Shown: positions 23,136 through 35,272 of the stretch, piece by piece
How the letters are laid out: each line of letters starts with the position of its first letter
How positions within the stretch are numbered: position 1 is the stretch's first letter
From: Viscum album
Taxonomy: Eukaryota; Streptophyta; Magnoliopsida; Santalales; Viscaceae
Direction of reading: 5' to 3'
Assembly: GCA_963277665.1 (NCBI GenBank)
Contig: OY728153.1
Coordinates: 270,294,250-270,358,249, forward strand
Length of the DNA stretch: 64,000 nt
The notes under the pieces: generated by a model
What the model was told of the DNA's origin: nothing
The model's input: the letters and a program-made list of their open reading frames with translations, nothing else
Databases searched by the model: none
Translations under genes and position numbers: made by a program

Positions 23136-25649
23136 CTATAGTGACCCAACCCTAGATATCCTTGAGTCGGTGTTTTCTATTAAATACTTTGTCATGATTA
23201 CATGGAATGAAGCCAAGAAGGACCGATCAGTTTAGTAGTCTTGGTAAACCAGATACATAAACGAGTATTCCATTACAAATGAATACATTGATTACACCAT
23301 AATATTTTTTTCTTCTTATTTATAAATAGATAACTCTAAGGATAACTCTAATCCATCTAATAAAATACATGCATATCATTCCTAGTATGCTTCTTGGATT
23401 CATGGGGAATGAAATATAATAAGAGTGAGCTAAAATGCTCAATAATTAAAAAATATAGAGGAAGAAATAAAGAATCAATGAGAATAGTCAATATGGCATG
23501 GTGAATAATTGAACATGCATTCCATGCAATCAATAAACTTAATGGAAGTACGTAAGAAATATGAAAATTTAATGACTAGAATCACATGCCATTCAAATAA
23601 CTAGATGAGTTAATATCAATAAGGAAATTTAAGACACTGAAACACATGCCATTTAGTCAATGAACTGAAAATGAAATGTATCCATAGATAAGTCAGAACA
23701 TTATCTCATGTATATATAATAATTTATTCTTGAAAATGAAATGCATCCATAATCATTTCAATGAAAAATATCATGGATAAATAATATCAGAATATAAATG
23801 AAAGAAATGCTTTATTATTGGAATCCATGTTTCCAGGTACATGGTACCTTTTCTATAGAGACTTTTCACAATATCATTTAAAATATTTAGGGTAAAAACC
23901 TATCGAAGATGGCTAGAAAAATGACTCTTCCCCTGAGAATACTGATGAATCGAGGGGATATCTATAACCAGGCCCTACCTGTGTTGTAAAAGTACAAAAC
24001 ATTCCTCATCTATCAAATAATTCATTTAAAAATGTGCCTTATCAAATATCCATATGGGGTAAGATATACATATTTATCAATGTTATCCAAGATAGTAAAA
24101 TAACTATCAAAGAATACACTATATGCAAAATGGTTTACAGTTTAAGAAATATTAATATCTTTGATAAATGAAATAGACAATTTTAGAGAAATTCAATGTT
24201 CAATGATCATAAGAGATTGAATATTTAAAGGGGACAAATAAATAAATCAAGGAAGTTAACGTGAATACTATCCTTGGCCAAATAAATCATAAACCATCTA
24301 GAGTAAGATTAATGATAGTATCAATACAATAAATACCATGTGAAGTAAAAATAGAGGGTTATTGTCATTGATAAAATAAAAGAATAACATTGAAAAAATA
24401 TTCTAGAGAAAAATATACTTTTCTTTTAAAAAACCTTTTGAAAATATTTTTATTAAATAAAAAACCTTTTGAAAAGTAAACATCAAAGAAATGATAGCAG
24501 ATGAATCCATACATGTTGTACGAGGTAAAAAGAATTTTTCTTTTGTACAAAAAAATGTTATAAAATTACTTGTTAGAAAAGTGATAAGAATATTACTTTG
24601 AAACATTGGTAAAAAGAAAAAATGGTAAAAATGTCTTCACCAAATAATTTTAGAAACATTTTTGAAAATATTTTAATAAGACATGGTTTTTAGAATATAG
24701 CAGGTTCTCCGACTAAAGATAGATATAATGTATGGTTTTCTAGAAAACATTTTCTGAAATACTTGAGTACCAAAGAGTGGGAAAATGGTAATAATACATG
24801 AAAATTATCATGAATAACTAGATAATAATGGGAGGTATATATTTAAAAATGGTTATAAAATTTCCTCAAATGGAAATACCATTGAAATATCATTAAAGTT
24901 ATTATTAAATAATCTTTAAACATACCAAAGTGTCCCATACCACGTTGAAATATTTTGAAACATAATTCTTAGGAAGGAATAAAATTATATGAATGTTTAC
25001 AATATCATTATATTATGGTGATTCATAATGTATCATTTTTATGATAGTACACACACCTAGTAAAAGAAACTAGGTGCGTATCCACAATTAAGCCTCAATG
25101 GAATGTAAATTGAGATGAAAATCCCTTACCAATGTGGTGACAAATGAATTAGAAAACCCAATGGTATTAGTCATTAAATAAAAAATTTAAATACCATGAG
25201 GATTATAGATTTCATGTTATTATATGTCAATGAGGTATTAAGTACACCATATATAAGAAATTAGGTGTATAAAAATTAACTATGCCTCACATAATGAAAA
25301 TGAGATAAGAATCCCTTACCTTGCATTTCCATTCTGGTGAATGTCCCTTAACTTACTATATAATAAACATATGTTAATTTTATACTTTATTCATAACCTT
25401 ATTCATTTTTATAATAAATTTTATTTCACTTATTACCATTTTGTGTAAAATTATTCAAAAAATTATGTTTACATCGGGTGTTTTTGACCAAATCCGGTTT
25501 ATGTGTCAAAAAAACTATTTTTGGTCAACTATGGTCATAGGTTTCATTATATAACATATCCAGAATAATAAAAATGTTATAATTATAATATTTATACATC
25601 AATTATACTTTTAAAATCAATAATTATATATGGTTATGAATGATGAATT

Positions 25650-26285
25650 AATGTTACTGTCATGGAGATGGTAGGTTGTAAGTAAGGATGAGTAACATTC
25701 CTAAATTTAAGTGATCATTATGGAAAGAAGGTAAGTAAAACCATATCATCCCACAATTATAATTATATTATAAATAAAATATTATTTAATCATACGTAAT
25801 TATATAAATAATTCTACTATGTAAAATAATCACATCATGTCGAGGAGACGGTAATCCACACATCCACGAATAACGTTATCACTTTTTAAGTGTGGTAAAG
25901 GGTAATATATAAAATGATGTATATATATTATATTTCATGAAATATAATTATGTAATTAATATAATATAGATGTTTGTTATGTATCATATGTTTAATTAAA
26001 ACCATCCTTTATATGTTCCATGTTTAGTGTGAATAAACAACAATGCTTTGAAGGGGTGGTAGTCAACACTTCCTCAAATGATGTTATCATATTAATATAC
26101 AATAGGAAGTATTAAAGTCTGGAGTAATAAAATAATTAAAGAATAATTAATACAAAATAATTATCATATATAATATATATAAATGGAGTGTCCATCATAA
26201 TGTCCATCATGAGTGGCGGTAGGGAGAAATTGAACTGTCATCGTTTCGTGAGGTAGTAGTTCACCATGCACAGAAACATTATGTT
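25650..26285 (-). repeat. degenerate ~200-bp subrepeats in the 5' LTR
   Basis: Counterparts of the four segments at 8015-8665, beginning near 25660, 25850, 26040 and 26245. Cores read like GAGACGGTAATCCACACATC and GAGGTAGTAGTTCACC. They lie downstream of the TATA box on the minus strand. Confidence 0.6.
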
Positions 26286-26618
26286 CGTCACACATTAGAT
26301 GGAGGGGTGTGTAATTTTAGGTATAAATATCAACATAAAAATATCGTAGTATATTTATTATAATGTCTTTGTTACACAAGAACATAATAAGGTTATTTTA
26401 GTGGTTGTATAATGGAAATTAAATTAGAGAGATTGAGAGAAGACATTACCTTTTACTCGGGTAACACCTTTTGGTTTAAACCAAAATGAATCCATGGAAG
26501 GTATTATGACAAAATTGAGGAATATTGGTTGAGTTTATGGATTTTGGGAGGGAATTTTGGTAGATATTTTCCAAACATAAGAGGTTGTAGAGGTATTAGG
26601 AATGGGTAGAGGTGGAGG

Positions 26619-26627
26619 CCTTTTATA
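26619..26627 (-). promoter_or_regulatory. LTR core promoter (TATA box)
   Basis: On the minus strand TATAAAAGG is followed by CCTCCACCTCTACCC. It is 1,402 bp from the LTR start, matching the box in the other LTR to within one base. Confidence 0.65.
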
Positions 26628-28029
26628 GGGAAGGAAAATGACTCACATGGTATTCTTGAAAAGAAGTTTGGTGTACATAAGTTATTACCTAAAAAACCTC
26701 ATAAAAAACCACCCAAACTCATTAATGGAAGGTTAAGTTTATAAATATTTACGTAAAATGTGTTTTGGACATGTGTCTAGGTCATTTGGTCCCTTAAACA
26801 TAGGGTTTTAGTCCATTTCGAAGCAAAATTACACCTTGATCAATGTAATTAATTTTAATCACTTTTACTAATAATTTTTGTCAAAAATTTATTTTATCTT
26901 ATTAGAACAAAAATATTATCTTTATTACAATTTTTTTTGTAAAATTTTCAAAATTAAAATCACAGAAGTGGAAAAAGTAATATTAATTCTAAAATCATAG
27001 ATAGATATATTAATTGGTTTTACTAGAAAATTGTTCAAAAGATTGATCTGTTTTTATATTCAATTTAATGGTTATATTGATTATAATGAAATAAATTATA
27101 TTAATATACTTAAAATTTATCCAATTTGGCTTTAAAACAAATTTATAATATAATTTAACGTTAATAATTATTTAAATGAAAATTAAGTTTTTAACTAAAA
27201 TATAGTATTTTTCACTATTCACTAAAAATGATGTTTCTCAGAGAAATACCAAAAACTAATCCAAAGATAACTTTGAAATTATGATTTAAAAAATAATGTT
27301 TATTTTATCAAATTAAAATTTTAAATGTTTTAAAATTTATATTTAAAATAGGTTCGCCATTAAAAGGCGATAAAAATACCTTAATAAAAATATTGGTTTT
27401 TATGTAAAATATTGGGTTTTCTCTTATCTTATGCTTACCAAATATATTGGATGAATATTAAAAATAATTTATTAAATATTTAACATATTTATTAGATTAA
27501 TATCTCTCACTAATTGTAATTAATTTAATCTATTATTGTAAAATACGTTTGTGAGCATAAAAGTAGTTCTCTATAAAAATATCCTTTTAATATTCAATTG
27601 GTTCTTTTATTCATTTATATTTTTTTCTTAAATAGTGATTTAGTTGTGCAAACCATATAGTTTAATATTTTAGTTAATAATATTCATAAAGGCTAGTTTA
27701 TATCTTATTATATTATATATTTATGTTTTAACTAGAGATTGTTTCTTGGTAAGTCTCAATATTGCTTATAGAGAAAGCCATTGAAAAATGTCTCTTTTTC
27801 ATATAACACAAGCTATAGAGGAAGTGTGTGGTTGCATATGATGTATGGTAACATAGTGTCGCATGAATTTCAATCTTACTCGGCATTTCATGTGTTGAAA
27901 TATATAGAATATATTTTGAATAGTAAATATAATATAAAGTATACAAATATTATATAACCTTATGTGCTTGTTGTCACATTTCATACACACTATCAAATAC
28001 AAGGTTATTTAGTTTTTTGGGGTGTCACA

Positions 28030-29390
28030 TCCTAAAAACATTAACCATTTGTTACATCGGAGCATGTTTCGTTTCTAAATGGTTTAAAGGCTTGTTTGGC
28101 ATTGTACACTTGAAAGTGATATTTGAATGAATTTTAGAAATGTTTTGGAAATATTTCATGAATTTATTTGAAATGGAAATGATGTAAGGTCCGATTGGTA
28201 TTTTTTTAAAATGATTATGGTTTTGGAAATAAAAATTCATTGTTGGAAACTTGTTGTGATTTGAGAAATGATCTAAATCTTAAGTGATGTGACAACCCAG
28301 TTTGAACTTAGGAATGCCTTGTTATATGACTGGCACCCCTATTGAGGGATTTTCCTATATGGGTTATCATATAGGAGGTTTCAGTGTTTGGGGTTAGAAA
28401 GTGTGTTGATAAAAGTTAAGGTGAGTCACACATATGAGGGCCTCCTACTTACATAGTACACTATTACCATGGGCTCCCTAGGCTCCTTTTAGGGGGTTGA
28501 GTGATCGTTTCTTATCATCCTGTATGAGATGGGTTGGTACCAATTAGATATCTAAGAGGCTAGGTTTGTTGTTCCAATAGTGAGGCTAGTTGAGAGTATA
28601 TATTTGGTTATAGACTATGTAGTTTCACCATACGACAATAGGTGGATTCAAACCATATATGTATAGGGATTCGTCTAGGAATGTTTTGGAAATTCCCATG
28701 GTTACTATCTGTATTTTCTTGTGTTACTTTTTGTTACACTAGGTTTCTTGTAATGTTTATCTATTTAATTTCATCTTTTCCTAGTATCACCTTGTTGGTA
28801 TTTATTTTTGGTATTTTATTTCTAAAATAGTGAACATATTTTGAAAATATGAATGTGGTGTGTGTTTCTTGGCAGAGTGAAAGTTATGGTCGTATCTTTA
28901 AAATTTTGAAAACATATTTTCATATATGTATTTCAAACTAGAGTTTATAGACTATTTTCAAGAAAGGAAATGTATGGATTCATTGGTGGTTTCACATGGA
29001 GCCATTTGTCTCACACCCTAATTGTATCATTCGGTGTTGGTAGACCCGGTCTGTTTTGTAGGTTCAGGTTTCTGGTTCAGTTGCTCACTTTTCGAGTGGG
29101 CTAGTCTTGTGGTTGGAGGTGACCAAGAGGTCACATGGAGATCTTATTGAAATAGCCATGTTTTAGTCTTGTTTCAATTTTTATTTTGTGGTTTTATCCA
29201 TTTTATCTTTTATATGGATCTGTTTATATATTTATAAAGATTTATTTTTGTTAAAGCCTCTACTTTTTTATATTATTTCAATTGATCCTAGTTATTTATT
29301 AGGAACAAATCATTCCCACAATGATTATTTTGATGCCCGACACTAGTTTCCAGCCCATGGGGATTAGTAATTCCCTTCGGGGCACACCAA
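28030..29390 (+). mobile_element. candidate LTR tail (Tekay-like), plus strand
   Basis: No coding frame above 62 codons is convincing here. The end reads CCAGCCCATGGGGATTAG then AATTCCCTTCGGGG, close in type and order to the tail of the Tekay-type LTR (GGAATTA-CCTTTGG and CCAGCCCCTGG). It may be the continuation of the LTR that starts at 4099, giving about 2.75 kb in all. A TGTGACAACCC string at 28288 could instead mark an independent LTR start. Neither reading is proven. Confidence 0.35.
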
Positions 29391-31836
29391 AGACTGAGTT
29401 TGATGTTAGGTTGAATGGAATCACAACATAGTTCATGACATAGATGATAAGAATTCATCATTGGTACTTAATCATAAACAAACCCAATAATAATGAGAAT
29501 GTAAAATAAAACCCTTACATCATTAATATATTAGGAATTGTTATCCTAATGAAAGAAAAAACCTTAGACATATATTTATATCTCATTAATTTTCTGATAT
29601 GAATAATAAAATACATTCATGGTTAGTATATACACCACCAAAAATAAATGGTTGGTGAACATGGCATGTATCCAACATAAATAAATGTGAGATGAGAATC
29701 CCCTTACTCATGTCCCAGATTTTTTCATATACATTGAATACTCATATATTATAAATTTATATTTATTATAAATCAATTACAGAAATATAATACTCTATAT
29801 CAGACCTTATATGATTTACTTATGACCTTTTATTTCTTATTTATTAGAAATTTTCTTGTCAAAATCATGTTTTGGGTAATAACTTCTTCATTTTTAATGT
29901 ATGTTTTTGTTTGGTATTTTTAGTCCTTTTACATAGATCAATTTTCAATATCTTAAATAATTTCAACCATGATATAATTATATTATAAATTAATTATAAA
30001 TTTATTTAGACTATTCCATTAAAGTTAGATATAGAAAATGTGTTACATTGTTCATAGTGATAGTTGGTCATAAGAACCCAAGAATACTGTTTCAATTTTC
30101 TTGATGTATTTAATGAAAGAAACATAAATATTAATTTACATTTAACAAATAAATTTTATATAATATATATAATATATATTCATTTAATATTCTTTTATTA
30201 CTATAAATATCCAAATAAAATGAAAAACATATCACATAGCTTCATGGAGGCGGTAGTCCAAACATACACATGAGCAATTTTATCCTTTTTAAAAGGATTG
30301 GAAGGTAATATGGAAGAAGTGATATTGTATTTAAATAACTATAATTATTCAATAAATATCAAATACATATCTTATATCTATTATTACATCCATCCATGAG
30401 AGGTTGTTATGGAAAACGAATTACATCATTTAGGGATGTGGTAGTACGCCATACACATGATGGACAATTTTATTTCCCATTTGATGGAGAAGGATACAGA
30501 TATAAGTTATGAAATTAGTATAATAACATCTCATTAAATGGTATATACTTATTTTATTATTAAATCATACTTAATGAATATTTTAAATATGTTCATGAAT
30601 TAATAAAATAAAAAATCTTAGTTATGAACAACCCATATTCTTTGGATAATGTCCTTAGGTGAGCACCAAATGACTTTTTAAGAGGGATTAATAATCAAAA
30701 TAATGCCTCTAGTGTGTGGGTAGGAAATTACAAAAGATTTTTTAGGTATTAGCAGAACCAAAAGGCTTTTTAAGAGTGAAGTGGTTAAGATATGTGGTTC
30801 TCTTTTATATGTGGGGATATGACACACTTGAAATGTTTGTAAAGAAAAAAGTATACGCATGTTTAAAATGTTCTAAAAGGATCCAAAATGGATCCCCATA
30901 GAATTTTTTATAACATAAAAATTTAAATATAACCATAGAATATGATCTGGAAAATTTTTAGGTCATTTAAACCCTTATCGTTGTAGTTTAACCCTAGGTA
31001 AACTTGTTTTAATCTTAACCATGACAATTAATTTTTATTATTTTTTTACTATTCATTATAAACTAAAATGTTATTGAACTCATTATATTATGTCACTTAT
31101 TATCATTAAAAATATTTATTCCATTTTTCTAAATTAAACTCATATAAGTGGAAGAATTTAAATTTAAAACTAAACCGACATAGGCGAAAAAATTGCGTTT
31201 TCCAAAGAAGAAGTTTTCATAAGTATTGAAAGTTTTTATATCAATATCAAACATAAAATTGGTTCAAATAACCAAAATTGGATTTATAATAATATAATTG
31301 AAAAAAATAATTTTAAAATAATTTTAAAACAAAATCGAACCTTTAAATTCTTTAATCGAAAATGAAATTTATAATAAAAATAAATTTCATTCACTATTCA
31401 TCAAAATATTAATACTTAAAGGAAATTATCAAAAATTAACAATAACATAAATTTAACTTGTTTATTTAAAAAATGGGGTTAATATTTTTAAAATAAATTT
31501 TCTAAAAGTGTTAAAAATTAATGGTTTTTACAAAAATCAATGATAATGATTTTTTAGAATAAATCAATTTTTGAATTATATAATTATTTTATAAAAAATT
31601 TAGTGGATATTTATAAATGAATTTTCTTTATATAAAAAATTTATAATTATTTTTTGAAATTTTTTATTTTTATTCATGATACGAATTTTAATGGCTATAT
31701 TATAATGGTCATTTTAAACAACAATATTAATAATATATTATGTTTTGTTAAAACATAATGTTGCATGTAACACAAGCTATCAAAGAAATTAAATTTATTT
31801 GAAAAAATATATTTCATAAAATCATAGGGTGTTACA
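29391..31836 (-). repeat. truncated 3' LTR
   Basis: On the minus strand it starts TGTAACACCC at 31836 and aligns well with 40717 down to about 38390, then only patchily. About 1.1 kb matching 37280-38390 and the terminal 0.36 kb are missing. The TATA box is at 30801-30809, and subrepeat cores are at about 30241 (GGAGGCGGTAGTCCA) and 30430. CACCA at 29385-29389 equals the five bases after the other LTR (40718-40722), but the LTR end beside it does not match, so this may be chance. Confidence 0.7.
30801..30809 (-). promoter_or_regulatory. LTR core promoter (TATA box)
   Basis: On the minus strand TATAAAAGA follows GTGTGTCATATCCCCACA. It is 1,027 bp from the LTR start at 31836, the same distance as in the other LTR of this element. 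Confidence 0.6.
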
Positions 31837-32399
31837 TTATAATACACTTAAAATTAATTACTCACTCTAAATTCCCTCAAATTGATACAAAAAAATGATG
31901 ATACTTCTACTTTATCATATCCTTAGGTTATAATGTAGCTTCTTCAGGTTGGTGGATTCCCCACAAATCATTGACAAAGTTAGTGGTATTATTTTGTAGC
32001 ACTTTATATATATGATCTAAAATATATAAAAGATATTTCTAAAAGGAAATATCATAATCTAGTAATCTGACATCTGAGCTTAGTACTTATAAAGGAAAAG
32101 TTATATACCTTATCTAGAGAGATATAGGGAACAGATTTTGGACCTGAGAGAGGTTTAATGGAAACACAATGCGATAAGAAACTGTCCACACTCAATAAAA
32201 AGGTAAATAAATCTATGGTCTAACTTTACTTTCTTCATGAATCTAATAACCTTATTATATATATAAATTCATAGAAAAATCATCTCACTAACATCAACAT
32301 TGATATCATGCTAAGGATTATTAGAATTACTTTTAAGTCAACTATGAGATTCCTTGATGTGATTTTGAATAGATATAACTTTCTTCACCATTTTCTTCG
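31837..32399 (-). other. 3' untranslated end of element interior
   Basis: Between the integrase relic and the 3' LTR I see no conserved motif. The purine tract expected next to the LTR is decayed (GGGAATTTAGAGTGAG is the nearest candidate, about 30 bases away). Confidence 0.45.
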
Positions 32400-33250
32400 A
32401 TAGATATGGTCTTATTTACTTTATTTCTCTATCTTCATCCGAAAACACTGGATTTATACACTTCTTTCTTTATATTTCTTCACAAGGATCCATCTGAATG
32501 CTTTATTGAAAGCTACTATTGTAAGAAAACTCAACTAGTGGAAGGTTTTGATACTAAACACCATTTAAATATGGAGAACATGATATTAAAATATATTACA
32601 GGGTTTGAATAGTTCAATTATTCTAAAAATATATCTGAGGATGATATGAAGTGATGAAACTGAACTCTGTATCCAGAGCATACTAAAGACATTGTTAGAA
32701 CTTCAATGTAAACATCAGAACCCAATTTGACACAATATAATATGGTACTCCATGAGACCCTACATCTTAATGTATATGCTGAAAATATGTTCAAGATGGA
32801 ATTCATCTCCAATGTACACTAAGTGTTATATCATTATAAGGTTATTTACAAAAACCCATATAACATTATTACATTTAGATGTTTTAGAGAGTTTGATGAA
32901 AAAATACATGGTGATGTTTTTCAATTTCCATTATAGTATGGGTAATGGTTGTAGAATCCACTTATACATTTTTTAGTTATAATTAACTTGATGACATACT
33001 ATGAACTAAGATAAACACACTATATATCTCTCTTCATGTCATTATACCATAAATACTCATTTAGTTATCTATACATCTTAATACTTCCTTAATGAATTGA
33101 TAATGAATAACTATGTTAATCCTCTAATAGTTCCTTTTAAAAAATTAGTGTGGATGAAAAAATACATGATTTTTGAACCTTATAATTCCATAATAATTAA
33201 GGTTAAAATCAATTATATTCATAAAATTATTCTATATCTCCACATCTTCT
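32400..33250 (-). pseudogene. integrase relic
   Basis: Read on the minus strand across several frames, the order is typical of gypsy integrase: LQPLPI (32937-32953), VIWVFVNNLI where VIWVVVDRLT is usual, HIFSIYIKM and GLMEYHIIL (about 32740-32800), SYHPQ, then LPLVEFSYNSSFQ (32520-32555) and SIQMDP (about 32490-32507). The first catalytic aspartate is asparagine in VNNL, and the DGQSE segment is unreadable. Stops are frequent. Confidence 0.75.
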
Positions 33251-33439
33251 TTTTGTGGATCTTTTTTCTTCACTAGGGTAGATTGGTTAAACAATAATTT
33301 GAGAAAAATAATATTTATATCCTTCAAGATTTTTGAATCCTTCCTTTTAAAATCCATAAATATTGGATCTTTTCTGATCCCCATCATATAGAATCTAGCA
33401 CTATACTTTGAACTAAAATCATTAGCCACCTTGTACACA

Positions 33440-33785
33440 TTCCTAGTGTGCTAATGTATTGAGAAATCAAAATCTTTAAGAAACTACAACTATTTTCGTT
33501 GGTGCATGTTCATCTCTTTCTATGTGAATATATAATTCAAACTCCTATGATCAGTATATATATAACTACATTATCCATAAAGATATTACCTCTATTCATT
33601 TTAGGAAAAAATTACCATAGATAAATCTAAATCATGAGTTGTGTAATTATGCTCATGAATCGCCAATTTTCATGAGGCATAAGTTATAACCAAGTCATTT
33701 TTCATGAGAACACAATAGAGTACCTTCTTTGATGCATCACTATATATTACAAAAACATCTCTATTATAGGGTATTGTATTAATAG
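33440..33785 (-). pseudogene. RNase H relic
   Basis: The minus strand gives VIYSDASKKVLYCVLMKND (33705-33760), then YAS-KLAIHEHNYTTHDLDL, then TDHRSLNYIF. These match the RNase H core with its first aspartate retained (YSDAS). Stops replace the arginine in YASRQL and occur in the AVVFALK segment. Confidence 0.82.
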
Positions 33786-34560
33786 GTTAAGAGAATAAAC
33801 ATCTCTTCAGTTCATTTAAATCTTACTCACATTCATATATCCAAAGGAACTTAAAACCCTTGCGAGTTAACTTGTTGAGTGGATCAGATAATCATGATAA
33901 TTTTTCCACAAACCATCTATAATATCCAACAAAACCAAGAAAACATTGGATCTCAATCATATTGGTTGGTGAGGGACAATGTTCAATAACCTATATCTTT
34001 GATGGATCCCTTTATATTCCTTCTATTGAGATTATGCGACAAAAAAGTAAAAACTTTTGGTAGTCAAAATTCATACTTTCTAAAATTTTCAAACAGTTTG
34101 TCATTCCCTAAGGTCACTAGTATAATTATCAAGTGATCTTCATGATCTTCCTTTCTCTTTGATTTAATAAGAATATTATATATTAATACTATAAAAAGAT
34201 CAAGTTAATGTCTAAATAATAAATTAATTATATCTATAAACATAGTGGGGAATTATTAAGACCAAATTGAATCACTATCTATTCATCGTGTCTATACCTT
34301 ACGCAGAATGCTATCATGAGTACATCCAACATGTTAACCCAAATTTGATTTTTATGAAACAAAGTTCAATATTTGAAAAGTATTGACCTCCACACATTTT
34401 ATCAAATAAGTCATCAATATGTGGTAGGGGATGCATTGTCTTGATTTTTATCTTGTTCAGCTCCCAATAATCAATATAAAGTCTCATCCATCCATATTTT
34501 ATCTTAACAAAAAGGATAGGTACACCCCAAGGTTCCATAATTGGATGAATAAATCCCTTA
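33786..34560 (-). pseudogene. reverse transcriptase relic
   Basis: The frame 34538-34314 reads [20 protein letters not shown], then [20 protein letters not shown] and QYFSNIEL. Further down in shifted frames are QFGLNN and KRKEDHEDHL. The catalytic box FIDD reads LIYN (34175-34186), so both active-site aspartates are gone. The connection region IEIQCFLGFVGYYRWFVEKL is clear near 33890-33960. Several stops and shifts show long decay. Confidence 0.88.
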
Positions 34561-34899
34561 TTATGATTACACTAGATTTTTCTTCAATTAAAGAAACTCA
34601 ATTAGGTCCATTATATTAGGAGTATTTCAAATAGGCGCGACACAAGTATGGGTTCTATTGGAAACACAACATAATGATTTAGGAGAAGACTACAAAAGTA
34701 TTATATAAATACATCAAAAATATTTTAAAAAACAAGAATGTAATAAATTTTGATTTTATCCCAAACTATATATGATAAACACTTTTTTTGAATAGGAATC
34801 AATACTTTTACATTGGATGTTATATTTCTTGGATGCTCCTGTATATCATCGTAGTGGTAGATGATAATAGGTAGGTATAAAATCTAAAATTTGACTTAC

Positions 34900-35272
34900 T
34901 TTGCATGGAAATTAATCAGTATTTTTGTAGATAAATCCAATCCAAGCCTATGATAACATAAAATTCAACCATATGGAGAATAATTAGGTTTGCAGGAAGC
35001 ATATTCCCACAAGATTCAACCAAAGAAGAATCATATACTTGATATGGGATCATTGTTCTATAAGGGATTTTTACTACTAATTCAATATATAATAATTGGG
35101 GTGGAATTTTGATACCCTTAGGATAATATTTAGATATCAAAGATTCGGTATATCTATATTCTAATAATACATTAGCATTTCTAGAGTGGATTGTAAGTGT
35201 AACTTTCACCGCACAATTACTACACCCCTCATCATAAATAGCGATCACTTGATATTTCCCCTTGAATCTCAA
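34900..35272 (-). pseudogene. aspartic protease relic
   Basis: A 118-codon minus frame ends HMVEFYVIIGLDWI, the counterpart of the conserved MDDFDVILGMDWL end of gypsy proteases. The active-site motif VLFDSGATHSFIS corresponds to VLLEYRYTESLIS: the catalytic aspartate and the glycine are lost. It lies directly upstream of RT on the minus strand, as expected. Confidence 0.75.

Larger units (their letters stand above)
5506..28029 (-). mobile_element. LARD-like non-autonomous LTR element (minus), with nested Tekay-type element
   Basis: Two long direct repeats, 5506-10409 and 23142-28029, align along their whole length with the same landmarks in the same order. Read on the minus strand, each begins TGTGACACC. 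The higher-coordinate copy is followed by a primer-binding site (TTGGTATCAAAGG, 23123-23135), and the other is preceded by a purine-rich tract (GGTAGGGATAA). These are therefore the 5' and 3' LTRs of one element. Removing the nested element (10736-21981 plus one target copy) leaves about 11.3 kb with only about 1.5 kb of interior and no recognisable gag or pol, the layout of a large retrotransposon derivative. The flanking pentamers TTTAG (left) and TCCTA (right) do not match, so the target duplication is lost or the element has recombined. Confidence 0.8.
23142..28029 (-). repeat. 5' LTR of the LARD-like element
   Basis: This 4,888-bp copy begins on the minus strand at 28029 with TGTGACACC and ends TCA at 23142, next to the primer-binding site. 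It matches 5506-10409 throughout. The TATA box is at 26619-26627 and the subrepeats at 25650-26285. No gene is seen in it. Confidence 0.85.

Noticed and set aside
28288..29345. Separate 1.06-kb solo LTR (TGTGACAACCC to CCGACA)
   Set aside because: No matching target duplication at the edges and no second copy in the window.
34314..34538. Independent host gene with RT-like sequence
   Set aside because: It is in order between protease and RNase H relics of a gypsy element bounded by LTRs and a PBS.
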